A stretch of 64,000 bases of DNA from SB25 sp050180705 (lineage in GTDB: Bacteria > Bacteroidota > Bacteroidia > Bacteroidales > Tenuifilaceae). Location: contig JBFXDX010000004.1 of the NCBI GenBank assembly GCA_050180705.1, forward strand, positions 124,001 through 188,000. The letters run 5' to 3'. Of the stretch, positions 17,509 through 25,314 are shown piece after piece. Each line of letters opens with the position of its first letter. Position 1 is the first letter of the stretch. The notes under the pieces were generated by a model. That model worked only from the letters and a program-made list of their open reading frames with translations. It had not been told where the DNA came from and searched no databases. The translations under genes were made by a program, and so were the position numbers.

Positions 17509-17560
17509 GTCGAATAAGGAATTGTGAGTTTAATCAAAAACTCCCTATTCGTTATTCGAC
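17509..17560. repeat. Imperfect inverted repeat between arsR and the thioredoxin-like gene
   Basis: GTCGAATAA at 17509-17517 and TTATTCGAC at 17552-17560 are complementary, and the inner parts pair partly. It overlaps the arsR stop at 17545 and has no T-run on either side, so it is not a plain terminator. It could be an RNA-processing or stability hairpin, or a small degenerate intergenic repeat. Confidence 0.5.
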
Positions 17561-17862
17561 AATTTCTTTTTCTCAAAAAAGTTTCCAATCAACAGTTTTG
17601 CTTCCTCCCAATTCTCCATTCGGATACAATATTTAATTTTAGGAGGATTGAATTCGCCCTGTATCAACCCAGCATCGCGTAGCTCGCTTAAATGCTGCGA
17701 CAGGGTGCTGCGAGCAATGGGTAAATCGTCCACAATGTCGCCGCTATAGCAACAACTCTGACCTGCAAGTATTTCAAGGATTTGTATTCGCACAGGATGG
17801 CTCAACGCCTTTGCATAACGTGCAATCTTTTCTTGTTCCTCGGTATATTTTGGTTTGCTCAT
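17545..17862 (-). CDS. arsR: ArsR-family metalloregulator of the arsF-arsG operon
   Basis: A 105-residue winged-helix repressor with HTH SGDIVDDLPIARSTLSQHLSELRDAGLI and a vicinal cysteine pair in AGQSCCYSGDI, plus YCIRM later. The CC pair just before the recognition region is a plausible As(III) site; the classical ELCVCDL is absent. It leads the operon arsR-(trx-like)-arsF-arsG-permease-DGC, and two ATTTCG-N8-CGAAAT operators lie just upstream. It is paralogous to, but clearly different from, the ArsR at 14219-14554, so the two operons probably respond separately. Confidence 0.93.
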   Translation of the reverse strand: MSKPKYTEEQEKIARYAKALSHPVRIQILEILAGQSCCYSGDIVDDLPIARSTLSQHLSELRDAGLIQGEFNPPKIKYCIRMENWEEAKLLIGNFFEKKKLSNNE

Positions 17863-17871
17863 AGATAAATT

Positions 17872-17923
17872 AAATATTTCGCAATATTACGAAATATTTT
17901 TATTTCGTCGAAATACGAAATAA
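17872..17923 (-). promoter_or_regulatory. Twin ArsR operators over the promoter
   Basis: Two inverted repeats of the same form: 17872-17881/17890-17899 (10-bp arms AAATATTTCG/CGAAATATTT) and 17900-17907/17916-17923 (8-bp arms TTATTTCG/CGAAATAA), each with an 8-base spacer and centres 26 bp apart. A weak promoter fits them: TTTC at 17913-17910 and TAATATTG at 17889-17882 (minus strand), spacing 20, so both promoter boxes fall in the operator spacers. They are 10 bp upstream of arsR. Confidence 0.75.
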
Positions 17924-17960
17924 GTTTTTGACAAATTTACATGAGCACGATTAAGAAACC

Positions 17961-18800
17961 CTAATAAGTGATTTTTCGGGTGATTTTGTATTCAAGTTTT
18001 TTATTCTTCACCTTATTACTGGAGGACACTGTACATTGATAGGTGAACTTTTCAACCCAGTTTCCATAAGAATCGAATTTATACTCGTAGTAATAGCCCT
18101 GCTCCATTTTTGAATCGGGCAGAGTTTCTAGCATTATATCGCCACTCGGATAATACTCTCGCTTTAGCGATGATTTTGGTGGTTGCTTCGTATAATCGAG
18201 AGGATAAATATATGCCGCAACAAATTGTTCCGAACTTCTAAGAACCACAACTCTTAACGAATTATTTGCAGGCACATAAAGTAAACGTTCTATATTCGTA
18301 AAGGCTCCCGATTCATTATAAATCAGAACTTCTTTTATTCTACCTATACTATCACAATTAATCTGAGCAGATTGCTTCTTAACCTTTTCGTATAGAAAAA
18401 ACATGTCCAGCAAATATCCCGTGGTATCGTTATACTTAAATTGGACTTCCTCGGTAGTCCACCCTTTATAGTTGATGAACTGACGCATAAATTTTCTGAC
18501 AGGTTCGCCCATAGCATTGTAATCCCAACTAATCTCGTACTGAACACCTCCTGCACTATTGTACTTGATCTCAGAAATTAGTTTACCCAACGAATTAAAT
18601 TTCTTAACTATTCTAAACGTAGGGACTTTCTCACCCTTCAACACTAAAGTTTCATGAGTTTCTTCTACACAACTAAAATTAGCACCTCTAGATGCTGGCG
18701 CAACGACATTTAAGTATACTTCTATTACTGGTTGCGCACGCAAAACACAACCAAAGGCGAGTGCTACAATCAGAGCAAATGTTTTAGAAAGCAGATTCAT
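17961..18800 (-). CDS. Exported protein of unknown function
   Basis: A 279-residue protein with a Sec signal peptide (MNLLSKTFALIVALAFGCVLRAQ, cleavage probably after AQ). The mature part is beta-rich with short repeated patterns that resemble YD/RHS-like strands, such as SWDYNAMGEPVRKFM, EVQFKYNDTTGYLLDMF and YKFDSYGNWVEKFTYQ. Similar short-strand proteins are common in Bacteroidota and are cell-surface or periplasmic. I do not recognise a family. It is a single gene, divergent from the RNA methyltransferase. Confidence 0.75.
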   Translation of the reverse strand: MNLLSKTFALIVALAFGCVLRAQPVIEVYLNVVAPASRGANFSCVEETHETLVLKGEKVPTFRIVKKFNSLGKLISEIKYNSAGGVQYEISWDYNAMGEPVRKFMRQFINYKGWTTEEVQFKYNDTTGYLLDMFFLYEKVKKQSAQINCDSIGRIKEVLIYNESGAFTNIERLLYVPANNSLRVVVLRSSEQFVAAYIYPLDYTKQPPKSSLKREYYPSGDIMLETLPDSKMEQGYYYEYKFDSYGNWVEKFTYQCTVSSSNKVKNKKLEYKITRKITY

Positions 18801-18861
18801 AGGGTCTCAAATAGCATGTAAATATAGCTATTTCGGTATCAATATATCTACTCAGAATAAG

Positions 18862-18893
18862 TTTACCTACAACTTTAAAATTGATTAATTTTG
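18862..18893 (+). promoter_or_regulatory. Promoter of the RNA methyltransferase gene
   Basis: TTTA at 18862-18865, 20 bases, then TAATTTTG at 18886-18893, fitting TTTG-N19-21-TAnnTTTG with one mismatch in the -33 box. The predicted transcript start near 18900 lies after the TTG at 18881 and before the ATG at 18911, which decides the start of the gene. Confidence 0.6.
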
Positions 18894-18910
18894 AATTTTT
18901 GAAAGAAGAT

Positions 18911-20008
18911 ATGATTCCCTCTGGATGTGTCGAAAAATGTCGAGGTTGTAAACATCGCGAATGGAGTATGGACGAAAGCCTTACTCAGAAATACAATTTT
19001 CTCAAAACTAAACTTGCTCTATGGAACGATGTGTTGGAAATAGTCCGATCTGTTGATAATATCAAGCGTTGGAGGTATCGATCCAAAACCACATTAAGCA
19101 CATATTACGATGGCGCAGAATGGCATTTCGGGATGAAAGCACGCGATGAGTTAATTCCAATCCCCCACTGCCCGGTGCATAGCAACGTCATCAATGAAAC
19201 TATGAACGTAATTAGGAATAGCATTCCAAAGTCGAATAATTTCCAATTAACGTTTGTAGTCCAATCGAATGCTCAGGTTGTTTTGGTAATAAAATCAAAG
19301 AAAATACCTGATCTATCATGGGTTGATGATAATCTAAAATCCAAACTGAAAACATTAGGAGTCGAAGGCTTGTGGATTCATCTTAATCCTTCCACTGGCA
19401 AAAGAATCTTTGAAAAATCGGAATGGCAATTACTATGGGGCAGGCCTCAGTCTCTCGATTACAACAATTTGTGCTATGGCCCTGCTGCATTTCAGCAGTT
19501 AATACCTGAACTATATAATGAGTCGTTAAAAGAAGCCTGTAGATTCTTTGAAATAGCAGAACAAGATGCCATCATAGACCTTTACTGTGGCACTGGCAAC
19601 TCAATGAAACAATGGAGCAATGCTGGTGCTACTGTTTTAGGAATTGAACTTGGTGGCGATGCTGTTCGTTTTGCAAAAATTAATGTTCCCCAAGCTACGA
19701 CTCTACGAGGAGCCTGTCGGCAAAGAGTCCCACAAATTGACAGTTGGACAAAAGAAGAAAGAGCAAATGGCAAACGTATAATGATGTATGCAAATCCACC
19801 CCGAACTGGACTTGAAATCGAAGTCCTTGATTGGATTGTAAAAGAAGGAAGGCCCTCTAAAATAGCTTACTTATCTTGCAGTCCTGGCACATTATATAAA
19901 AACATACACCTTTTAACACAACATGGATATAGCGTAAAGAAACTTATACCGTTTGATTTTTTTCCACAAACTATACATGTCGAGTGTTTAGCCCTTTTAG
20001 AGTTATAA
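18911..20008 (+). CDS. TrmA/RumA-family RNA (uracil-5) methyltransferase
   Basis: SAM-dependent RNA methyltransferase of 365 residues from ATG 18911. Four cysteines typical of the RumA iron-sulfur cluster are seen: Cys6, Cys10, Cys13 (GCVEKCRGC) and Cys87 (PHCPVH). The SAM-binding motif DLYCGTGNS lies near residue 220, ANPPRTG near 300, and the catalytic cysteine in YLSCSPGTL near 335. Family members methylate 23S rRNA or tRNA uridines; which one is not clear. A TRAM domain is not visible. An upstream in-frame TTG at 18881 is rejected because of the promoter. Confidence 0.88.
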   Translation: MIPSGCVEKCRGCKHREWSMDESLTQKYNFLKTKLALWNDVLEIVRSVDNIKRWRYRSKTTLSTYYDGAEWHFGMKARDELIPIPHCPVHSNVINETMNVIRNSIPKSNNFQLTFVVQSNAQVVLVIKSKKIPDLSWVDDNLKSKLKTLGVEGLWIHLNPSTGKRIFEKSEWQLLWGRPQSLDYNNLCYGPAAFQQLIPELYNESLKEACRFFEIAEQDAIIDLYCGTGNSMKQWSNAGATVLGIELGGDAVRFAKINVPQATTLRGACRQRVPQIDSWTKEERANGKRIMMYANPPRTGLEIEVLDWIVKEGRPSKIAYLSCSPGTLYKNIHLLTQHGYSVKKLIPFDFFPQTIHVECLALLEL

Positions 20009-20139
20009 AATAGCCCATCTTCTACTTGAATTTTGATTAACAATACATTATAGGTGACAAACATTTATGCAGAAAAAAAACTGCAAATCACTATTTCTCG
20101 TAAATTTGATATAGAACTTTCATATCCTCCAATATTCCT

Positions 20140-21354
20140 ATGGCAAAAAAGAGTTTAATCGTGGCTATTGCTTTAACCTCACTATGGAATACGTCCATAG
20201 CGTGCACAACTGCGGTAATTAGTGGCAAGGCTACTCCAGATGGACGCCCCATACTTTGGAAACATCGCGACACCGAATCCTTTAACAATAAAATAATCTA
20301 CGAAAAAGGCACTAAGTATAACTATCTAGGGCTTATAAATTCAGATGACACACTTCATCAGGTTTGGGCTGGAACCAACAATGTAGGTTTTTCAATAATG
20401 AATTCAGCCTCATACAATTTAATTCCAGAAACAGACTCAACTGCAATTAAGGATCTTGAGGGATTTATAATGAAACTAGCTCTGGGAAATTGCGCAACAA
20501 TATCCGACTTTGCAAATCTTCTCGATACGCTAAAAAAACCATTGGGAGTTTCCGCAAATTTTGGCATTATTGATGCAAGAGGTGGAGCAGGTTACTTCGA
20601 AACAAACAATTATTACTATAAATTTTTCGATGCAAATAGTTCCATCGATGCGCCCAATGGATATATAATTAGAACAAACTTCTCCTTATCTGGTCAAGCA
20701 AATAAAGGTGCTGGATATATAAGATTCAACACTGCAACAAATCTTATTAACGAAACTTATTTGAAGAAAAAATTAACACCCGAATTCTTCTTAACTGAAG
20801 CCACTGTCAGTCTTCGGCAAGATTTAACAGGAATAGACCTGTCAAAAATAAAAATTGGCAAAAATAAAACTGTTCCGCTTCGCGACTATATAGTTCGTTA
20901 CTACTCTTCGTCAACGGTGGTGATTCAAGGTGTCAAGCGTTTCGAACCTGCAGATTTCTCAACAATGTGGGTAAAGTTAGGATTTCAACCAGCATCTATT
21001 GCATTTCCATTATGGGTTGCTGCAGGCAATAACGTACCTAAAATACTAACAGCACCAGAAAACCAAAATGCCAAATTGTGCAATTTCACGTTAAAACTCA
21101 AGGAAGAATGCTTTCCATTGCGATCATGGACTGAGGGTGAAAACTATGTGCAAATAGATAAATTAATAAACAGAGATCAAACTGGGCTAATTCAATTTAC
21201 TACCAATTTCGATCATGAGATTATAAAGAAGACCAACAGTTTATTCGAAAAATGGCATAAGCAAGAGTTTGATCCAACTGACGCTCAAAAATTTTATGAA
21301 GAAATTAGTAAACAAATTACTTACTTTTACTCCGTTCAATATAACCTAAAGTAG
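20140..21354 (+). CDS. Secreted Ntn-hydrolase, choloylglycine hydrolase/AAT-like amidase
   Basis: A 404-residue exported amidohydrolase. A signal peptide (about 1-21, ending NTSIA) puts Cys22 (ACTTAVISGKATPDGRPILWKHRD) at the new N-terminus, where it would be the autocatalytic nucleophile of the Ntn fold. The following RPILWKHRD and WAGTNNVGFSIMNSAS strands match acyl-CoA:6-APA acyltransferase and choloylglycine-hydrolase relatives (C45/C59). SIAC is a poor lipobox, so I prefer N-terminal nucleophile over lipidation. A -7 box TAAATTTG at 20101-20108 lies upstream, without a clear -33 box. The sirtuin gene follows after 2 bp. The substrate is not predictable. Confidence 0.82.
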   Translation: MAKKSLIVAIALTSLWNTSIACTTAVISGKATPDGRPILWKHRDTESFNNKIIYEKGTKYNYLGLINSDDTLHQVWAGTNNVGFSIMNSASYNLIPETDSTAIKDLEGFIMKLALGNCATISDFANLLDTLKKPLGVSANFGIIDARGGAGYFETNNYYYKFFDANSSIDAPNGYIIRTNFSLSGQANKGAGYIRFNTATNLINETYLKKKLTPEFFLTEATVSLRQDLTGIDLSKIKIGKNKTVPLRDYIVRYYSSSTVVIQGVKRFEPADFSTMWVKLGFQPASIAFPLWVAAGNNVPKILTAPENQNAKLCNFTLKLKEECFPLRSWTEGENYVQIDKLINRDQTGLIQFTTNFDHEIIKKTNSLFEKWHKQEFDPTDAQKFYEEISKQITYFYSVQYNLK

Positions 21355-21356
21355 AC

Positions 21357-22040
21357 ATGCGTAAGCGATTAGTTGTTTTGACTGGTGCAGGAATAAGTGC
21401 AGAAAGCGGAATAAGAACCTTCCGCGAAATGGGAGGTTTATGGGAAGAATACGATGTTATGGAAGTTGCAAGCCCTGAAGGCTGGGCAAGAAATCCTCAA
21501 CTAGTTATAAACTTCTACAACGAGCGTCGACAACAACTACGAACAGCACAACCTAACTTAGGGCACAAAGCACTTGCCGATGCTGAAAAAGACTACATTG
21601 TGCATATCATAACCCAGAATGTTGACGATTTGCACGAACGTGCAGGAAGTTCGAACATACTCCATCTTCATGGGGAACTTAAGAAAGCAAGATCAACAGT
21701 CAATCCAAATCACATTGTAGATATTGGATACGAAGATATAAAATGGGGTGATAAATGCGAAAATGGATTCCAACTTCGCCCACACATAGTGTGGTTTGGC
21801 GAGGCTGTTCCTGCAATGAACGATGCCGTTAAATTAGTTCAAAGTGCCGAAATATTTGCAGTCGTAGGAACCTCGCTGAATGTCTATCCAGCAGCAGGCT
21901 TAATTGACTACGTTCCTCAATCCTGTCCAATTTATTTAATCGATCCCAATAATGTTTCTGTCTGGCAGCGTGATGTAACCGTAATAAAAGAAAAGGCATC
22001 GATTGGTATACCAAAAATGCTTAATATGATTAACAATTAA
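21357..22040 (+). CDS. cobB: NAD-dependent protein deacylase (sirtuin, CobB/SIRT5-like)
   Basis: Removes acyl groups from lysines using NAD. In 227 residues it shows GAGISAESGIRTFR (NAD binding), TQNVDDLHERAGS, catalytic His105 in HLHGEL, and GTSLNVYPAAGL. Tyr54 and Arg57 in FYNERRQ are the class III residues that prefer succinyl/malonyl groups. The four zinc cysteines of canonical sirtuins are absent: the segment after HLHGEL has only one Cys. Related Bacteroidota sirtuins also lack them, so this looks like a lineage trait rather than damage. It is cotranscribed with the secreted amidase. Confidence 0.93.
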   Translation: MRKRLVVLTGAGISAESGIRTFREMGGLWEEYDVMEVASPEGWARNPQLVINFYNERRQQLRTAQPNLGHKALADAEKDYIVHIITQNVDDLHERAGSSNILHLHGELKKARSTVNPNHIVDIGYEDIKWGDKCENGFQLRPHIVWFGEAVPAMNDAVKLVQSAEIFAVVGTSLNVYPAAGLIDYVPQSCPIYLIDPNNVSVWQRDVTVIKEKASIGIPKMLNMINN

Positions 22041-22106
22041 CTATCACCATCTTGCATCATAACAAAAAGAATTTCACCGATTTATAGACAGAATTTACAA
22101 AATTAC

Positions 22107-22114
22107 TATCTTTG
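22107..22114 (+). promoter_or_regulatory. -7 promoter element for the outer-membrane gene set
   Basis: TATCTTTG matches TAnnTTTG; the -33 region (TTTAT near 22081) is only a partial match. The predicted start is near 22121, about 95 bp before the ATG at 22215. Confidence 0.45.
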
Positions 22115-22214
22115 TCGGCTTGCAATAATTGGCATCATCCAAAAGAATGATGTTAAATTGTTATTTTTATGGCTAATACGTCCATATTAGATAGGTAGAA
22201 ACAGATTCCAAAGG

Positions 22215-22817
22215 ATGAATTTAAAAAGAATATTCATAGTAGTATTTACGCTTTTAAGCATTAACGTTCAAGCTCAGAATTTCGATGCTGGATTTTCGCT
22301 CGGAATTGCTGCAACTCAGGTTGATGGCGATAGTTATGGTGGATTCGATAAAGCTGGACCGGTTGTCGGAATTTGGGTTAGCCGTAATTTCCATAGTAAT
22401 TGCTTTGGAAGAATGGAACTTAGGTATGCCCAGAAAGGAAGTTACGCAAAAACATCCGAGGAAACCTCGAGTTACTATAGAATAAGGTTACACTATTTTG
22501 AGATTCCCCTATTTATAGGTTATCGATTCGTCAATGGATTTCAGGCTATAGCTGGGTTAAGCTTAGGATATTTAGGGCGCGCTCAGGAAATGACCGATCT
22601 TGGCTCGTTCCCCGATGAAGATATTGAAGCGTTTAAGAAATACGAGATGGCAGGAATTGGTGGTGTCGAATACAATTACAGTGAGTGTTTGGCTATTGGA
22701 GCCTATTGCAGCTACTCAATACTTCCAATTCGTCCACACAGAGGTAACATTACCTACAGGCTCGATAAGGGTCAATACAATCAAGTTTTAGAGTTAATTG
22801 TTCGTTATAAATTGTAG
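22215..22817 (+). CDS. Outer-membrane beta-barrel protein (PorT-like family)
   Basis: A 200-residue protein with a signal peptide (MNLKRIFIVVFTLLSINVQAQ) and amphipathic strands typical of the Bacteroidota PorT/OMP_b-brl_2 group: FDAGFSLGIAATQVDG, MELRYAQKGSY, LHYFEIPLFIGYRFVNGFQAIAGL, ending with LELIVRYKL, a terminal aromatic-containing strand. The start ATG follows AAAGG at a good distance. Probably an 8- to 10-stranded barrel of unknown function. The PagL-like gene begins 25 bp after its stop. Confidence 0.85.
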   Translation: MNLKRIFIVVFTLLSINVQAQNFDAGFSLGIAATQVDGDSYGGFDKAGPVVGIWVSRNFHSNCFGRMELRYAQKGSYAKTSEETSSYYRIRLHYFEIPLFIGYRFVNGFQAIAGLSLGYLGRAQEMTDLGSFPDEDIEAFKKYEMAGIGGVEYNYSECLAIGAYCSYSILPIRPHRGNITYRLDKGQYNQVLELIVRYKL

Positions 22818-22842
22818 TATAAAATATATAAACAGGGGAAAA

Positions 22843-23976
22843 ATGCCTTTAAAGAAAATCAACACAGCATTATTAATTTTAGTATCATTAATATTAATTC
22901 TGAATAAAACGACATACGCTCAAGATAGTTCTTTTGTAAAACGGTTAACATTTAGTGTAGAACCACAATGGGGGTTTGTAATGCCACATCATGACTATAT
23001 GGCCTACTTCTTGGAAGAAAATATAACTGGATTTCAACTTAATGTGGGATTGCTAACATTAGGCACAAAGAATTGGCATAAATACTACAATTATCCACAA
23101 ATTGGTGCAGGATTTTATCACTCAACATTAGGAAACGATGAAATATACGGTAAGATGAATGCCTTATATCTCTACATCGACCGTAAATTCTTACCCATGC
23201 GCTACCGTTTTAACATTGGTAATAGAATCGCATTTGGAGCCAGCCACGTAAGCAAATACTACGACAAAAACACAAATCCCCAAAATATAATTATTGCAAC
23301 ACCTATAAATGCCTTTATACAGTACGATATTATGGCTTATTTTCGCATAAATTCTCACATTAGCCTAAAAGGAAGTTTCGGATTTACTCATACATCGAAC
23401 GGAAGCATTAAGGATCCCAACAAAGGATTCAACATTGTTACTTCGAGTTTTGGGCTGCAATATGCCATATCGGACGAACGCAATGTTTTTAAAGATGCTA
23501 CAACTGTAGATGAATTTCAGAAACGGCACACTCTCTATTTAGGTATTGTTTCTGGATGCAAATCAATCTCTCGATTAGATGATAAAACCTATGCCATTGT
23601 GGGGTTAACTGGAGAATATCTATACGAACTAAATCCAACGACATCGATTGGTGGCGAGGTTGTTGCTTACTACGATGCATCGAATAAAGATGAAAGCGAT
23701 CCGGACGATGCGGAAAATTTCAAAGATATAGACTACATAAATATTACATTCAATCCAACATATGCTCTAAGGTTTGGAAAAGTATTATTCACATTTCAGC
23801 CAGGATTGTATCTCCGAAATACTGTTAATCAGTATAGTTTAGCCACTAACAAAGTTGGACTTAGGTATCAATGTACACCCAATATGCTAGTTTCTATGGC
23901 CATCAAGGCGCATTGGCTTGCCAAGGCCGATTTTATTGAATTTGGAATTCGTTATAATATTCTTAGAAGAAATTAA
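22843..23976 (+). CDS. PagL-like lipid A 3-O-deacylase / acyloxyacyl hydrolase family
   Basis: Outer-membrane barrel of 377 residues. I start at ATG 22843 (MPLKKINTALLILVS..., preceded by AGGGGAA); the frame's earlier start at 22798 overlaps the previous gene and lacks a signal sequence. The signal peptide ends at TYAQ. The PagL catalytic signature is seen in GFTHTSNGS with His183 and Ser185. PagL removes the 3-O acyl chain of lipid A. The C-terminal half (from about 220) repeats a barrel-like pattern and is longer than in PagL, as in other Bacteroidota homologs. Confidence 0.82.
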   Translation: MPLKKINTALLILVSLILILNKTTYAQDSSFVKRLTFSVEPQWGFVMPHHDYMAYFLEENITGFQLNVGLLTLGTKNWHKYYNYPQIGAGFYHSTLGNDEIYGKMNALYLYIDRKFLPMRYRFNIGNRIAFGASHVSKYYDKNTNPQNIIIATPINAFIQYDIMAYFRINSHISLKGSFGFTHTSNGSIKDPNKGFNIVTSSFGLQYAISDERNVFKDATTVDEFQKRHTLYLGIVSGCKSISRLDDKTYAIVGLTGEYLYELNPTTSIGGEVVAYYDASNKDESDPDDAENFKDIDYINITFNPTYALRFGKVLFTFQPGLYLRNTVNQYSLATNKVGLRYQCTPNMLVSMAIKAHWLAKADFIEFGIRYNILRRN

Positions 23977-23978
23977 TC

Positions 23979-24701
23979 ATGAAAGCACGTAATTTTATAG
24001 TGAGCGTTGCCGTTTCGTTCCTTTGTAGTTGCAGCCTGATTGACAAATGGTCGCCAGGTGAAACTGAAGTTAGGACTGTTCAAATTACCAATAGCTTTGA
24101 AGATATCAATATTGACAACATCTTTGAAATCACTCTTATTCAAGACGAAAACTCTTATGTCGATATAATTTGCGGTTGTAATTTTCAATCGAAGGTTGAT
24201 GTAAAAGTTGAAGACAACACACTCATACTTGATCATAGCATTAAAAACAGATGGCTAAACGGATACGATAAGGTTAAACTCGAATTACACTTGCCAACCC
24301 TTTCCACTATCAACATCCACAAACCTATTAAAATAGAGACAGTCGGAACTTTTAAAACAGATTCATTCTATCTAATCGACTGGAGCGATTATTCCGATTG
24401 CAATGTTTCCGTCGAAGTTAACAATCTTGCAATTCATACATCGGGTGACAGTTTTGGAACCTATATTATTACTGGTAAAACTAACACCTCCACAATATAT
24501 GGCAGAGGATCGGCAAAAATTGACTGTTCTGCACTTCAAACCGAAACGTGCGAATACTACCAAAAAAGTATTGTAGATGCATCTATCAATGTTGGCAACC
24601 AATTCGATGTACAAATCGAGTCTTCGGGAAATGTTTATTATTCTGGAAGTCCAAACATTTCATTAGTAAGAAGTGGTAGCGGAAAACTAATTCAGAATTA
24701 A
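23979..24701 (+). CDS. Lipoprotein with putative auto-transporter adhesin (head GIN) domain
   Basis: A 240-residue lipoprotein, with signal MKARNFIVSVAVSFLCSC and lipidated Cys at about residue 18. The rest is a DUF2807/GIN beta-helix-like domain rich in short strands, such as DNIFEITLIQDENSYVDIICG, LELHLPTLSTINIHKP and GRGSAKIDCSALQTETCEY, ending SGSPNISLVRSGSGKLIQN. It follows the PagL-like gene by 2 bp. GIN-domain proteins are common on Bacteroidota surfaces and have no defined function. Confidence 0.87.
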   Translation: MKARNFIVSVAVSFLCSCSLIDKWSPGETEVRTVQITNSFEDINIDNIFEITLIQDENSYVDIICGCNFQSKVDVKVEDNTLILDHSIKNRWLNGYDKVKLELHLPTLSTINIHKPIKIETVGTFKTDSFYLIDWSDYSDCNVSVEVNNLAIHTSGDSFGTYIITGKTNTSTIYGRGSAKIDCSALQTETCEYYQKSIVDASINVGNQFDVQIESSGNVYYSGSPNISLVRSGSGKLIQN

Positions 24702-24733
24702 CGGAGATCAGTTAACTGATAAAAGATTGTACC

Positions 24734-25156
24734 ATGCGCCCTTACATCCCCTTCGAACTAGTTGAACTCGAACCTAACAGTTATCACATACTAGTAAATG
24801 CATCTATCAACGATACTCCTATTAAACTTATTGTTGATACAGGTGCATCGCGCTCCGTAATAGATAAGCAGTACGATCCCGGTATTAGGATTGATGGCGT
24901 AAGCGATAATGTTGCAGTTGGTTTCACAGCTGACAATATGACTATCGAAGTTGCCTTAATTCCCAACATGTTTCTAGAAAACTTTAAATTCGCAGAATTC
25001 CCAGTAGCACTTGCCGATTTAAGTTCTCTAAGAGATCTTTACCTTAAAATGACTGAAGTTAATGTGGGAGGTTTACTTGGTTGCGACTTTCTTGTAAAAA
25101 ATGTAACATCAATAAACTTTCAAACAAGAAAAATTTTCTTCAAAAAAGATCATTAA
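24734..25156 (+). CDS. Retropepsin-like aspartic protease domain protein
   Basis: A 140-residue protein with one clan AA aspartic-protease domain. The catalytic loop is LIVDTGASRSVID, and the flap/hydrophobic motif GLLGCDFLVKN follows near the C-terminus. It has no signal peptide. Single-domain retropepsin-like proteins act as homodimers; the substrate is unknown. It closes the envelope gene cluster, 32 bp after the GIN lipoprotein. Confidence 0.83.
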   Translation: MRPYIPFELVELEPNSYHILVNASINDTPIKLIVDTGASRSVIDKQYDPGIRIDGVSDNVAVGFTADNMTIEVALIPNMFLENFKFAEFPVALADLSSLRDLYLKMTEVNVGGLLGCDFLVKNVTSINFQTRKIFFKKDH

Positions 25157-25230
25157 AAAATATATATGTCAGAAAATTGCAGCATAAACAAAGACAAACA
25201 GATATCAAATTTATTGCTAATTCATTAATC

Positions 25231-25262
25231 TTGATGATTTCTCAAAAAAAGTAATATATTTG
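25231..25262 (+). promoter_or_regulatory. Promoter of secDF
   Basis: TTG at 25231-25233, 21 bases, then TATATTTG at 25255-25262, matching the Bacteroidetes consensus; the ATG is 52 bp further on. Confidence 0.7.
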
Positions 25263-25314
25263 CCCGATATTTTTGGAAAAAAGAAAATTTATCAAATTAT
25301 TAATATTTTAAACA

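Noticed and set aside
20200..20210. Lipoprotein Cys22 in the secreted amidase
   Set aside because: SIAC does not fit a lipobox and Cys22 is in the expected Ntn nucleophile position.
22798..22842. Extra 15 codons at the start of the PagL-like gene
   Set aside because: They overlap the preceding gene and would hide the signal peptide; the ATG at 22843 has AGGGGAA upstream.
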